A stretch of DNA of 64,000 nt from Malus domestica (lineage: Eukaryota; Streptophyta; Magnoliopsida; Rosales; Rosaceae), in assembly GCF_042453785.1 (NCBI RefSeq), contig NC_091671.1, positions 10,920,001 to 10,984,000 on the forward strand. The letters run 5' to 3'. Position 1 is the stretch's first letter. Every line of letters begins with the position of its first letter. This document shows, in pieces, positions 12,610 to 25,900 of this stretch. Both the position numbers and the translations under genes were made by a program. The notes beneath the pieces are model-generated. The model searched no databases. It saw nothing but the letters and a program-made list of their open reading frames with translations, and had not been told where the DNA came from.

Positions 12610-13300
12610 AAGTGTGCCAGAATATTGATCCTAAAAACTACCAAGTCTACGTGGCTCGTAGGTCGAGTAATTAATAAACTAATTACGTCATTCGGTTGTG
12701 TGCGGGGCGTGCCAACTCGACGGCTAAGCTCAACCGGTGAGTAAAATTTGTTGATGTTGTGTTGGGCGCGCTGCTGACTTCTGAATCTTGCGACTGTGGC
12801 CGAGGAAGGAACATGCCTCGACCTTCAAGTTTTAGAGCCTGAAGACAAGGCTACTAGTTTTGCGAAGTTCAATATCAAATTCGGCTCTCAGTGTGCCGAA
12901 TGTAGTAACCTAGTAACATATCACTTCGCCAAGAAGGCTGATGAGATAACCTCTACCAATAAGGATTTGAAAATCCGTCTCGACCAAGACTTGGATTGAT
13001 AATCAGTCGGCCTCGTCGCAATGCTGTTTATCCAAATTGAAGGTGCTTCGCGGTCAGTTGATTCTACGGCAACAGTGCTATTTATCCAAACTGAAAATGT
13101 TCGTCAGTTGCCTTCACAGTGCTGTTTATCCAAACTGAAGATGGGATAGCGGAAAAGAAAATAAAAATCTCAAGGTGTTTGAGAGGTTTCGCGTAGAGCG
13201 AGAGTTTGCGTAAGGCAGTTTGTGTGTTGAATTGGAGAGGCTTATCGTTGCCACTGCCTTTGTATTTATAAGGACGTGCTGACTTGATTCGATCAGTATT
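12610..13300 (-). repeat. Probable 5' LTR / promoter region of a minus-strand LTR retroelement
   Basis: On the minus strand a TATA box (TTATAAATA, about 13270-13262) is followed by an AC-rich transcribed leader. Three imperfect repeats of TTTGGATAAACAGCACTG lie at about 13020-13140. The stretch ends near 12610 with 'CTGGCACACTTAGTGGCACC', which resembles a primer-binding site. No partner LTR was found in the window, so this is inference. Confidence 0.4.
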
Positions 13301-13739
13301 GCATTTGATCTGTAACGCGGTTTGGCGTGGATCAGAACCAACTAAATGCATGGTGTTATCATGCAATTGTCCAACCAATTTAAAATCTCTGTCATTATCT
13401 CTTTTTAATTGACCACATATGACCAAACAATGATGGCTTTATGTGATCCACGGTCAAGAGATCACCACGTCACTATCCTTATGCTAATTGACTCTTCCCA
13501 ATGTGTCCATAGGCTGAAGCCTACTCATTTGTTCAGATGTCATCCTAATCACATTACCATCTCATAATTTCACCTTTATCCCATGCATGAATTAATTGCA
13601 CGATATTAATCTAGTAGTAACTGTATTGCTGTGTGAATCTGTCAACACCAATATGCCGAATATCCCTAATTAATTTTGAATTGTAGATTAGAGATATTAT
13701 TTGCACCATGTTTATCTTGTACAAGATAAATAATTATTA

Positions 13740-14184
13740 GGCCAAATTGGATTATTCATCCGTGTGGTCATAGGAAACTTGCATGATGACCCCCGTGGTG
13801 AAAAAACTAGGAATTAAACCCCTGTGGTCAAGAATGGTAGCAAATTTAGTCTAAAAGTAAGATTTTTGTTAAATGACTGTTAAAAGTATAGGTAAAACTA
13901 TATTTTCAGTTCCAATTGACATTTAAAATAAATAATTTTTTTATAACAATTAACAAAAAAAATAATGCTTAATTTTTTAAATAAAAAAAAGTGCCAATTC
14001 AATGTCAATTGGAACTGAAAATACAGTTTTACCCCAACTTTTAACAGTCATTTAACAGAAATCTTACTTTTGGACTAAATTAGCTAACATTCTAGACCAT
14101 AGGGATTTAATTCCTAGTTTTTTCACCACGGGGGTCATCATGCAAGTGTCTTATGACCACATGGATGAACAATCCAATTTAGCC
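13740..14184. mobile_element. Foldback MULE (non-autonomous) with long TIRs
   Basis: The two halves are inverted copies of about 180 bp each, starting GGCCAAATTGGATTATTCAT on the left and GGCTAAATTGGATTGTTCAT on the right complement. A short AT-rich loop separates them. A perfect 9-bp duplication, TAATTATTA, flanks the element at 13731-13739 and 14185-14193. The element is 445 bp with no ORF. Long TIRs with a 9-bp duplication place it with Mutator-like elements. Confidence 0.92.
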
Positions 14185-14289
14185 TAATTATTATGATAAA
14201 ACAAATCATAATAAAATTATCTTCATTTTTTATCCGACGGTGTGGAGCTATGCTTAATCAACGACCTTGATTGCATAGGTTGATGGTGC

Positions 14290-14600
14290 AATTTTGGGTC
14301 CAAACAGTAACATATCGGTTATTTTAGTGGGTCATATCGTGTCATGTCAAAACCAATTATTATAACGAGTTTTTAATAAGTACCTAATAATAACCTGATT
14401 TGTTAATGGGTTATATCTTTTGATATTAAATTAACAGGTCATGCAAGAAGTTGCGATGCTTAATATCTAGATTTGACAAACGATATCTTACTAGGTTCTT
14501 AACATGTGATTTAATAACGACCCATCACGTTAATAGATTACTTAATAACAACCCGATATATTATTCAAAACTCGTTATTTTCGCATTTTTCATGCCAGAA
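14290..14600. repeat. Dispersed repeat, inverted relative to 30640-30980
   Basis: This stretch shares 'AACAGGTCATGCAAGAA', a following 'TCTAGATTTGACAAACGAT'-like segment and 'CAATAACAACCCGAT'-type words with the reverse complement of 30640-30980. Both look like old copies of one transposon family. No termini were defined. Confidence 0.55.
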
Positions 14601-16280
14601 TAATTGATTGTTTAAACTTAATAGTAGGATGGCTGCCGCTCGTGATTGTTTTGACTTCAATTGTTTATACTCTTTATTCCAATCCAACGTGTGAAGCGCC
14701 ATACTAGTGCAAATGTGCGATGCCGGTTGTTGTCACGTGGTGGTTTGTCACCCAACTATCGGGCTCACCGCGTGGCACCTTTTTATTGGTTGTCGGCAAG
14801 CGCCAACCAACAGATTTAAAGCGTGGTACGAATAGTATCAGTAGGAAAAACAATACAGGCGAGGACATGCACTGCTTCCGGCCAATCAGATTAAGGGGGT
14901 GACTTATTCATTTTCTTGCGCTTGGTGGTTTTATCATAAACGCAAATGGAATCTTCCCAGGCGAAGTGCGTTCACACTTGTGGTAGAACCCGCCGGGAAA
15001 TATGAACCATTTCAAATGACCAAAATAACCTTCTGTGGTAGCCAACGCTTTGTCACCCCCCGGCACGACTCTTGCCTTCCCGGTACGTATTTCTTTTGAA
15101 CAAATTTCCATCCTCATTGCCTTTCCTTTCTAAACATTTTTAGTTTTCTCCACATATGCGCTTTTTTGGCATGCAATTTGTGTGCTGTACCGAAAAACTT
15201 TGGTAACGCCAATTATCTTACGATATAGTCGTTTTTAAATAATAAAGTTTGAGGAAGATGATCATTATGTAATAGAGTTGAGTGATTGAATAATTCAGTA
15301 TTGTATAAAATATGTCGAGAATTTAAAAATTGTCCATAACTTTTAAAAAGTGATATGTTTATGTGGTTATTTATTACGTTACTCAATAATGTCACGTGAC
15401 AAAAATAGTCTAAATCTTTTTTATTTTCTAAATGAGGCTTGGTAACTTATGTTTGTCTACATACTTTTTAAATTACATTTTTATGGTTTGTGTTTTCCTA
15501 CCTTTTAAGTCGAGGTAAGAAGAAATTTTGTAAAATCATAGACATTTTTTTACACAATGGGATTAGAAAACAAGATTTAAGCTATAAGTCATACAAGTAA
15601 CCATTATTAATTATTGAGTCTATAATTATTTTTTTAAAGGGAGCCAATTGGTGACAAGTTACAGTTATCCACTATTTTTTGGGGGTCGAAAATACTCATA
15701 GAGGTATTTCAGCCCCTAGCCACAAGTTTGGCTTCGACACCAGCAACGAGTTTCGAATCCAAGACCTTCAATTTTTAGTTTGAAAGAAGTCTTGTAATCC
15801 AGCATTTACTACTGGGCCACCAGCTCGTGGTTAGAGCCTATAATCTTTGAGAATATTTTTTTTGTTCTCTAAAAAAGGAAATACATTTTTACCAAAAAAT
15901 TTTGTGATTGAAAAAACATTTACACATGGTAATCAGATCCCAGCGACTCTGTGATAATATTACGAGAAATGAAAAACTATGGGCGGCTCAGAAAGGTTAT
16001 TTTCAAAACAATTATTAGCTTCCCACGTTCGACGAGCGCACAAAGGGGTATTTCAGTCATTTAAAAATTAGTACCATTCCTGTGAAATGGCCTTTTTCAG
16101 GCGGGCCCACTTATCTTTTTGGCCTTGATTGGCTGAGTCTACTTTAAACCAGCCACCAATTCCTCAATCGCGACCGCATATCGAACCGTCCAAACGAATC
16201 CCAACCGTCCAAATCCTTAAGACAAATCCAGCCCCAAGATCACGAAAAGATCCAACGGCTGAGAGAACCTTCTCCTCCTG
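14601..16280. other. Intergenic / upstream region of the ascorbate peroxidase gene
   Basis: No gene recognised. A palindromic CACGTG (G-box core) lies near 14736. The last few hundred bases are likely promoter of the peroxidase gene, with several CCAACCGTCCAAA-type words near 16180-16215. Confidence 0.5.
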
Positions 16281-16290
16281 ACAGCCCGCC

Positions 16291-16297
16291 TATATCA
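16291..16297 (+). promoter_or_regulatory. Candidate TATA box of the ascorbate peroxidase gene
   Basis: TATATCA lies about 30 nt upstream of the CT-rich start of the inferred leader exon (about 16320-16382). A leader intron follows (16383-16571, GTACTC to TTGCAG). The assignment is by position and composition only. Confidence 0.5.
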
Positions 16298-16582
16298 GCC
16301 GGAGAGCTTGTGCTCTCCCCGTGCCACTCCATCGCTGCTAGGGTTTTACATTTCTCTCACCAACCTACAACCAGCTTCGAAGGTACTCTCTCGAAGATCG
16401 AAACGGCACCGTTTGCCAGTCCGATTTCTGTTGTTTTCTCCCAATGCCGATAAGCCGGAAAATCGGCTCGAAAATCGTCTCCGATCGAGCCGGTTGAGCT
16501 TCGGATTTTCGCTCATCGGCCGATATGGAATTCCGATCTGATATTTTTCGGGTGGTTTGACTGTCTTGCAGGACGTTTGACC

Positions 16583-18558
16583 ATGGGGAAGTGCTACCCT
16601 ACCGTGAGCGAAGAGTACAAGACGGCCATCGACAAGGCCAGGAGGAAGCTCAGAGGTCTGATCGCCGAGAAGAACTGTGCTCCTCTCATGCTTCGTATTG
16701 CGTACGTCTCTCTCTCTCTCTTTCTTGTTTCTCTCTCTAGGTACTTCGCTCTGCGTGTGATTGTTGTGGGAGTGAGATTTGATTGTGTGTGGTGGGGTGC
16801 AGATGGCATTCAGCTGGAACTTACGATACGAAGACGAAGACCGGAGGGCCGTTCGGAACCATGAGGTGCCCGGCTGAGCAATCTCACGGGGCCAACAATG
16901 GCCTCGACATCGCCGTCAGGCTCTTGGAGCCCATCAAGCAACAGTTCCCTATTCTCTCTTACGCTGACTTCTACCAGGTAATTCAAATATAAATAGTTAA
17001 CAAAATCTTATATATGAAAATTTAATTCGGATTTATTTGATTGGAAACAATAAACCAGATATTAATTTTTAATGGGGATTTATTTGATTTTTGTAGTTTC
17101 GTTGTAATTTTTGTTTTTAATTTTGGTGTAGTTGGCTGGTGTTGTTGCTGTTGAGATTACTGGTGGGCCTGATGTCCCTTTCCACCCAGGAAGGAAGGTC
17201 AGTAAGCTTTGATTTTCTTCCGAAGATTTAGTTAAGCTTGTAATTTTTATTTAGTTACCATGAATATTTAGATCGAATTACCACGAATAAATTGAATTCT
17301 GCTATGTATTTGAATTATCTTTTGGGATGATTCGGTCTTTGATGTGTTTTCGTTTGGTCATCTGATTTTTTCGTTATCGTTTTGCTTCTGGTGCATTCAA
17401 CTCCTCAAATGTGTTTGAGGTAGAAGATGGTATTGCTTTGGAAAGTCATCTATTTCGATTTATTTTGATTTAAAATGAAATTTTCATCTGTTTCGTAAGT
17501 CGTTTTAATCATGTTTGTTTGAATGCACCTATTCGACCCAATCGGGTAGTCCTGGATTGTCCTCATTTCCAGTAATTTCTCATATTATTGATCCCAGGTT
17601 TTCCGATAGATGTTCTGTCGCCTTTGTTCGGTTTCTAACGTAAGCATTGTATATGTTTTGAAATGACCTTTTGTTGTGCCAGGATGCCCCCGAGCCACCA
17701 CCAGAGGGCCGTCTTCCTGATGCTACCAAGGGTAAATATATCATTTGACATGACCTTTTCTCATTGTTTTGGTTTATGCTTCTCTTGTATTGTAGGTAAT
17801 GATGTTATGTCCTGACCGAGTTTAAATTTACTGTTCAAATGATGTAGGTTGTGATCATTTGAGGGATGTCTTCGGCAAAACCATGGGCCTCAGCGACAAG
17901 GATATTGTTGCTCTCTCCGGTGGTCACACCCTGGTAAACTCATATCCTGCTGATTTGTTCATGTACAATGCTGGTTTCTGTATATACTCAATGGTTATAT
18001 TGCATATTGCAGGGAAGGTGCCACAAGGAGCGATCTGGATTTGAAGGACCTTGGACTCCCAACCCCCTTATCTTCGACAACTCCTACTTCACGTGAGTTC
18101 TGTTTTTCTGCTGTCTTTTCTCAATATGTCTAGTTGCACTGAGCTACAAAAGTCAAGTGGAATGCTGTTCGATTATGCAGGGTGCTTCTTGGTGGAGACC
18201 AGGAAGGTCTTCTAATGCTTCCAAGTGACAAGGCTCTTCTGGATGACCCTGTCTTCCGCCCTCTTGTGGAAAAATATGCTGCGGTGCGTGCCTTCAGTAA
18301 TTTTCTTTTCTTCTGCGTGCTTTTCCATTACGTACAAGACTGAAACTGATTGTTAAATTTACCTTTATGTTTTTCAGGATGAAGATGCCTTCTTTGCTGA
18401 CTATGCTGAAGCTCACATGAGGCTCTCTGAGCTCGGGTAATTTTCTTATTACCACATCATTCGCAATTACTTTGGGTTTCTTTTAATGTTTTATTCAACA
18501 CAGAAATGGCCTTGAATACGATTTGTTGCTGCAATTTTGTAGGTTTGCCGAGGCCTAA
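16583..18558 (+). CDS. APX1: Cytosolic L-ascorbate peroxidase (APX1/2 type), complete
   Basis: Nine coding exons: 16583-16701, 16803-16977, 17132-17197, 17683-17731, 17848-17933, 18013-18092, 18181-18283, 18378-18436 and 18543-18558. They total 753 nt, or 250 aa, the usual length of plant cytosolic APX. All introns are GT-AG. A haem-peroxidase class I fold is indicated by '[16 protein letters not shown]' (distal Arg and His), '[20 protein letters not shown]' and '[20 protein letters not shown]' (proximal haem-ligand His). There is no transit peptide and no C-terminal membrane anchor; the protein ends in GFAEA. It reduces hydrogen peroxide with ascorbate in the cytosol, in the ascorbate-glutathione cycle. 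The leader intron is shared with known cytosolic APX genes. The gene stands alone, with no neighbour of related function. Confidence 0.97.
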
Positions 18559-18800
18559 GCAGAGTCGGGAGAACTACAAGGGATGATGCTGATGCCTGCC
18601 CCGCCGTTGCTTTTGTTTTTTTGGATGCCTCTTAGTTGCGAGGTTTTAGGCAGTTGGTATTTTTCTTATTGTTATTGGGTGTTTAGGAAAGAAGTTGGGA
18701 CTTCTGGTTCGGTTTGAACAATGAATGCTTCTAAATTGGATAGAATGCTGTGGTAATAATCCTTGTAGATTAAATAAAGCCGTAATTTTCACTTCACTGG
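18559..18800 (+). other. 3' UTR of the ascorbate peroxidase gene with polyadenylation signal
   Basis: After the TAA stop a T-rich stretch leads to AATAAA near 18774, a normal plant poly(A) signal. The exact cleavage site cannot be seen. Confidence 0.6.
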
Positions 18801-20572
18801 TTTTTGTTCTTCAATGCTTCAGGCCGCCTCGTTTCTATTGGAAAATGTGGTGGTTTGGTCGTATCAATGAGAGACTTACGTGCACCCATGGTCCCATGGA
18901 TGTCGATGTTGCTACAGCGTGACGAGGGTTGAAGTTCTTCCACATATTGACAGGTTTATGGTAAGCCTCGGTTTTAAACTTTTTACCCGGTCTATGCTAA
19001 ACATCCGTTACAATTTACCTAAAAGCGACTTTCGTAATTAAAAATCAATTAAATCATAACAAGTGAATAGGTTAGTGATCGAGCTTTTCAAATTGATTGT
19101 ATTGACCAGACGATGGCCTATACAGTCAATTTGATTGTGTTGTTAGCGTTCACTTTAACTGGTTTGGTTTGGGATGGGCTATGCGTCATTTACACTCTTT
19201 ATTTGGGTTGTAACGTCAAACTATTTGGGCTCGGAGGATCTCAGCATGTGATGCTCAATAGGACTCGGCAGTGCCAGTATGTCTCGGCAGATGTCGACAT
19301 GTCCACTATGTGCATGACGAAATGTCCCACTGACTGAACCTAGTAGAAATCGTATGAACTCGAAAAAATTTGGCACTGCCAACGTTTCTTTTTGTCTAAA
19401 AGAAGTTTTTGAATTTTGATACTAAAATTGCATAAGGTAGCATTGACATAAGATGTCATGGTGACATTCTGATGTAAATCCTAGTTTCCCGCCATCAGAA
19501 ATAATGTGCCTAGGAAATGGTTATCGGGGACGGAGAGGGAAGGTGGTAACCGGCGACGTGGTTGGGTGCGGGTGTTGGGGAACTGGAGGGGCCATGCAAT
19601 TTTTCTTCTTCTTCCTCCGCTTGATCATCAATTTTTGACAAATTTGGGTAAAGCCTTCACAATTTGCGATGTTGATGACCGTTGATTATTTTTTTTCAAT
19701 TTTCTTTGTTTAGTTTTAAATTGAGTAATTAAATGAGAGCATTTTTGCTTGCCATTATAAATTATGGTGTATGCTTACCATACGCCTAATTATCTTTTAC
19801 GTGTCCTTTCACTTCATTACAGTTATTTTTTTTTCAAAATAAAAAAAGTAACAGTTAGTATGAAAGTTAATTAGGGTGAGATGTAAGGACACATGATTAA
19901 GTGTATTGAGAACATATACTATAGTTTAGAGCGGTGAGCAAAAATGTCTCTATCCGGAACTGTTTCTAGTCCGATGATTATTTGATAATTTGTAAAGATG
20001 GATGCACACATATCTACGCAATTGAGAGCTACTAGAACTTAGTACTCTTTTTCCACCCACTCTTATACCTCAAGTATCCTGGATACGATTAACATCATCC
20101 GACTCAATTCGACAAAAACCTTTCCACAAGAAACAACTTTTTCTCTTTGGAAGTTTGGAGGATAAGGCCTTGAGGTGGCCCATTTTGAGGAAGACTAGGA
20201 GGAGGAGGATGAGTGACACCCATGACGACATCCACACTTGAAGTTGAGTTTGATTATTTGTGAGTTTGATTGAGATGGAGGAAGGAAAATGTTAGGTTGA
20301 AGTGTCAAGCCGGTGGATGATGGTTGCCGTCAAATTGGATGGTGTTGGCTGCTGGGCTCTCCGTTTTTTTCTTTCTAAATTTTCAATTTTTGACATTTTT
20401 TTTCTTCGTTCAATTTTACCAAAGCAACAGTTAACAACAAAATGAAATTCAAAGAAATTGGATCTTTCTGGGTTTTGCAAAAACAAAGAGAAAAAACAAG
20501 GTTAGAATTATGGATAAGAAGATTTGTGGGATGCATGCGAGTTACAGAGAGTGGAGCTGGACTACAAGAGGT
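18801..20572. other. Intergenic, no gene recognised
   Basis: Short frames only (for example 19113-19337), with no recognised domain or splice support. No clear transposon ends were seen. Confidence 0.45.
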
Positions 20573-20581
20573 CTAAAAGAG

Positions 20582-20802
20582 GGAGGTGGATTGTCTGCCC
20601 TCCCATTTCCATACTCTTCTCATCCCCTCATGTTTTGTGTGGTCACAGTTAAGCCACGTTAACATTTTATATTCCTATTACTTTTTGTTTTATTATTTTT
20701 ATAAAAAAATCAATATAAAATATTGACGTGACTTAATCGTGATCACACAAACAGGAGGAGATGGGAAAAGTATGGAAATGGGTGGGCAAACAATCCACCT
20801 CC
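20582..20802. mobile_element. MULE-type MITE, family copy 1 (221 bp)
   Basis: Inverted ends GGAGGTGGATTG and CAATCCACCTCC are flanked by a perfect 9-bp duplication, CTAAAAGAG (20573-20581 and 20803-20811). The interior has paired 'GTGTGGTCACAGTTAAG' and its inverted counterpart around an AT-rich centre. Relatives lie at 47072-47288 and, split by other insertions, at 35702-43267. Confidence 0.92.
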
Positions 20803-20811
20803 CTAAAAGAG

Positions 20812-21539
20812 GATCCCCATGTCCCTATTTGGATGGACATAGCTCAAAATACGGGATCATCCTTGGATATACACATAGATGAATTGCATAATTTCCATCC
20901 TTAACACCACTTGTCCAATCGCTTTCTACCACAGCAGTGGAGAGCAGTGTTGCCATTGCACCATGACGTAGGTTCGAACTTTGTCGGCTCCCTAATCTAA
21001 CAAATCTATCGTTTGACAAAAAATAATTTCACTTCTTACACCCTTGCGATTTTTTTTTAAAATTTTTAAATTCTTCTCAAGAGGTGATAGTTCTATAATT
21101 CGTTAATCAATCAAAACAAATACAGATGTGTCAATTGGTACAATGCTTCAATGACCAAGAAAATGATCTGAAGTGAATTTGCTCAGATAGACAACTATAA
21201 TAAATCCCTAAATGCCTAAGGTTGTTGAGAGTTCAAAACTAGTCTTCCAAGGCGGCACAAATGTCAGATCTCGATGCCTCGGATGACACTACCTTCAAAT
21301 GCGATTACCCAAAGGTGGTTAGAGCCATTCAATCTGAAAGCATAAGGTAGTGCATCCACAAAAAAAGTCGGTGAGGTTGTTGCCATTGCAGATTCAAGCG
21401 ATAGATAGATATGACCCACACAACAACCAAGAACCACCCCAAAATCCTAAATTCTAGCTCCAAATCAAAGGACAAGGCCTTGGGAGGAAGGTAGATCACA
21501 AATTTGGGGTGGGGTTTCAAACAAAGCCATTAAAAAAGG
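20812..21539. other. Intergenic, no feature recognised
   Basis: Only short frames without recognisable products; nothing further is supported. Confidence 0.45.
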
Positions 21540-21648
21540 AGTGTGCGATCCACACACCCCTCTCAATTTTTGATTGTCAGATCGAATGAATTGAATAAGA
21601 TCAAAGGACATAAACTAAAAAGAAGTGTGTGGATATCATTGCCCTTGA
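21540..21648. repeat. Degenerate relative of the NOT4-intron MITE
   Basis: The stretch contains 'CCACACACCCCTCTCAATTT' and an inverted AGTGTGTGGATA end, matching the organisation of the 5604-5740 element. A convincing target duplication was not found. Confidence 0.5.
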
Positions 21649-21981
21649 AAAATAGTTGCCCACAAAAAGATGGGGAAGAGGAGGTGCCAGGTAGCACCTT
21701 AGAAGGGAAAAGAAGGATAATCGTCAAAAGAAAAAAAAATTCAAGGGATAGGAAGTGAGGCGGTTGTGGAGGGGTTAGCAGAGGTGGAGGATGGGGAAGA
21801 ATCTAGGAAGAGGAGAGGAGAGGGTCGAGAGGCTGCCACCAATCCAAGTCGGAGCAAAGGGCCGGAGGCGCCTAAGATTACAATCAGCTAAAGTTTGGGT
21901 TCTTGGGAGAAAAGGTTCGGAGAAGAGAGAAAGGAAATAAAGCATGACACCTTTACGATTTATCACTAGTGAATTGCAAAC

Positions 21982-22958
21982 CAGTGGTGAAGCTACAGAG
22001 GGTCTGGAAGAGGCGGCAACCCCTCCCTTAGCCGGAAATCAAGCATAGGAGCGACCGTTCGCCCCTCTACTGTAGTTGGAAAGCTTGCAAGGTGAAGGCA
22101 TGTCTGCTGCTGTGTAGCTAACGCTGCGCGTTGTGGCGAAGCCAACATTTCATTGCGCTGGAAATGAACATTGAAGTTGAGGAACTGCCATTCTAGTTCT
22201 GAGTTTGCCGATGGAGAATCTGAACTTTTGCAGCATGCATAGTGTTGCTGTGCAAGTTTCTTTTTTACTTAAACACCCAGGCCAAACAGTGCTGTTTTCG
22301 ACCTAGGTTAAATATTTGATAATTGAAATGATCCGTTTTACTTAAAAAAGAAATAACACGGGACGCCCCTCTGGTTTTGGCTTGTTGACATATGCAATAT
22401 ATGTAATGTTGAATATATGAATATAAATTCTAGTTGCAACTACAGTCACCTTGGGTAGATTAATGTCTACACGAAACTCTATTTATTGTTTATATGTGGA
22501 TACTAGATCATTGTGATTGTTCATTTTGATCTTGTTCAAAGGAATAATAAAATGAAGAATGTATGTATTAGAGCTTGAGATTTGATATGTGCTAACTTTA
22601 ATTTAATGGATTTATAAACCTTTTTAAAATTCATTTCCGACTAGGATTTAACCAAAACCAAGGGGTGATTAGCATCATAAATGGGTTTTTTCATACGACT
22701 GTTCTGAAAAAAAGTATTTTAATAGTAGGATTTTCGACGACCAGTGACAAACTTTTTCCGATGACAAAAATACCTATTCTAAAATCATTTGACCCTCGCT
22801 AATAAAGTTTCGTTTTGAATGAGCATATTATGTGACGTTTTCATGACACGAAACCTCAATGACAACAATTGTAACTTGTTTGACACAAACCTCACTGGTA
22901 ACAATTTTACCTTTTAAATTTCGCCCCTCCCCTCAACATTTCCTGGCTTCGCCACTGC
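21982..22958. mobile_element. hAT-like non-autonomous element, 3' end later duplicated
   Basis: The left end CAGTGGTGAAGCTA and right complement CAGTGGCGAAGCCA form short inverted repeats. The left flank TTGCAAAC (21974-21981) matches CTGCAAAC (22959-22966) in 7 of 8 positions, as for an 8-bp hAT duplication. No transposase frame is visible. A second copy of the right end plus flank occurs at 27347-27400, with a perfect TTGCAAAC at 27379-27386. Confidence 0.6.
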
Positions 22959-22980
22959 TGCAAACCAGTAAGAGTTAACA

Positions 22981-25900
22981 TTTTATGGCGATGATCTGTT
23001 AGGCTGGGTCTACAAGGCTGATCATTACTTTGATTTCTTCAATATCGAGGATTTCAAGAAGGTAAAAATGGTGTCATTTCATCTCGAAAAAAAGCCTTTA
23101 CAGTGATGTCAATGGGCAAACTGCATTGCAAACTACCCCAGATGGGAGGATTTCACCAAAGCTCTATGTCAAGAGTTCGGGCCTTCAGAGTTTGAGGACT
23201 CAGCCGAGAGCTTGGTTAAGCTTCGCCAAACAAGTTATCTGAGAGACTATATCATGGAGTTTAGGAAATTAGCCAACAAGACTCGAGATATTAATCATTC
23301 TCTCTTAAAGTCTTGTTTCATTGGAGGCCTGAAAGCCGAATTGAGACATGATGTCAAGATTCTGAAGCCCCGAGATGTGCTGGAAGCCACTGCATATGCA
23401 CAACAACTCGATGCCAAGTTATCCGATTTAAAGGTCAAACATTTCTCTCGATCTTTTGTTAATAATCTTGTGGAAAATCCATTGCATGCTGTTAATATAG
23501 CAACACCTGTAGAAATTAGACCTAAGAATGATAATGTGCATAAATTGACTCCGGAGGAAGTAGAGTTTTGTAGAGAGAATGGTCTTTGCTTTCATTGCAA
23601 GGAAAAATATCATAGGGGTCATTCTTGTGAAAAGAAGCAGCTACTTCTTATTGATATTCAGGATCCAGTTGAATTAGTAACTAAAGAGGAGGAAAAATTG
23701 GAACCTCGAATAATTGCATGTGTGTTGTTTGGTGCTCCTGCCCCTAAGTCAATTAATACTATGAAGGTTAGGGGAATGATAAAAAATTGTTCAGTGGTCA
23801 TGCTTATTGATTTAGGAGGTTCCCATAATTTCATTGATCTGTCTTTGGTGAAAAGAATTAGGAGACAATTGGATACTACCCATTCATTTAATGTGAAAAT
23901 AGCTGATGGTGGAAAAATTTCAACTCATGGCACTTTGGGGGCAGTATCTCGAAAGATTCAAGATTACCATTGTATAGCTGATTTGTATACCATGTCATTG
24001 GGGGGGGGCTATGATAAAGTACTTGGGTTCAATGGTTGAGGACTCTTGGTTTGACAAACTATACATGAAGTTTCAGCAAGGGAATAACACTTACTGCATT
24101 TCTAGTTCTAATTTCTCTGAGGATCAAATTCAAGAGGTGACCACTTTTCAAATGGAAAAGTTGCTGCACCAAGACACTTCAATATGGGCAATTTTGTTTC
24201 AACTACACCCTAAGATAATTGCAGAGCCATCAAATTCACTGTCCTTGATTCAACAACATGAGCTGCAAACATTATTGAAAGACTATGAAGGGGTATTCTC
24301 AACTCCTAAGTCATTGCCACCTCACAGTTTGCATGACCATAAGATTCCCCTTTTGGAAGGCATCAAACCACCAAGCATGAGGCCTTACAGGTATGGCCCT
24401 CTCCAAAAAACTAAGATAGAGAAATGTGTGCAGGAGAATGTGTATGGAATATAAAAGCCTCAATGGGATTACAATAAAGGATAAATTTACTATCCCATTA
24501 ATTGATGAATTGCTAGATGAACTATTTGGTGTTGAGTATTTCTCTAAATTGGATCTGAGATCAGGATACCACTAGATTAGAATGCACCCTTAGGATATTG
24601 AGAAAATTGCATTTCGAACTCATGATGGTCATTATGAGTTTTTAGTTATGCATTTTGGCTTAACTAATGCTCTGGCTACATTTCAATGTCTAATGAATGA
24701 GATATTCAGGCCTTACCTTAGAAAATTCATCCTGGTCTTTTTTGATGATATTTTAGTCTATAGTAAGAGTTGGGAACTGCATTTGGAACACCTCAGGTTA
24801 GTATTTGAGTTGCTGTAATCCCATACACTATATGTTAAACAATCTAAGTATGCATTCGGTCAAACTCAAATGGAATATTTGGGTCACGTGGTATCCAAGA
24901 AAGGAGTAGTAACTGACCAATCAAAAATAGAGGCTATAGCTAATTGGCCTATTCCTACATCAGTAAAAGCTTTAAGGGGATTTTTGGGGCTCACATGGTA
25001 TTATAGGAAATTCATCCCCGACTTTGGCAAAATTGTTGGTCCTTTGACAATTCTAACAAAAAAGGACAATTTCAAGTGGAATGAAGCAGCTACAATAGCA
25101 TTCAAAGCACTCAAGCAAGCTATGGTTTCTCCTCAAGTATTGGGATTACCAGATTTTAATCAACCATGCGTCATTAAAAGTGATGCCTTAGGTTGTGGGA
25201 TTGGTGCTGTATTGCAGCAAAATGGCAGACCTGTTGCCTTTACTAGCAAGACATTGAGTATTAGAAACAGGTCGTTATCTGCCTATAAGAGGGAAATGAT
25301 GACTATAATTCATGCAGTGAAGAAATGGCAATCTTATTTGGTTGGGAAGCACTTCATTATTAAGACTGATCATCACAGCTTGAAGTTCTTCTTACAAAAT
25401 CGAGCCAACACTCATTTTCAACAAAAGTGGGTCTCTAAACTGCTTGGGTTTGACTATGAGATACAATACAAGCAAGGGTGTGATAATCAATTAGCTGATG
25501 CTTTATCTCGGATTCTACAGGATGCTTTGACAGTTTTAGAGTTACAATTGTGCAATATGGAGTTTTCAGCTATTTCTTATCCTTATCTCAGTTGGATGGA
25601 TAATTTGAGGAGAAACAATGAGCACGATCCTTGGATTTCGGCTAAAAAACAAGAAGTGCAGCAGATCATAGATTCTTCTGCACTCAACCTTTTGAAATAT
25701 AAGGTTGACAATGGTTTCTTAAAATACAAAGGCAGAATTGTACTAAGTCTAACTAGCTCTTGGAGACAGATTGTATTTGCAGAAAATCATAGTACTCCTT
25801 CAGCTCGACGTGCTGGATTCTTAAAGACATACAAAAGATTGTCCAGGACCTTCTATTGGACTGGTATGAAGAAAGATATCAGAACCATGGTGGCAGAATG

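Noticed and set aside
14720..15117. Overlapping ORFs of 60-70 codons in the peroxidase upstream region
   Set aside because: Open on both strands, no domain, no codon or splice support; treated as chance frames.
19113..19337. Small membrane-like ORF after the peroxidase gene
   Set aside because: No homology recognised, no splice support and no promoter signal beyond chance; left unannotated.
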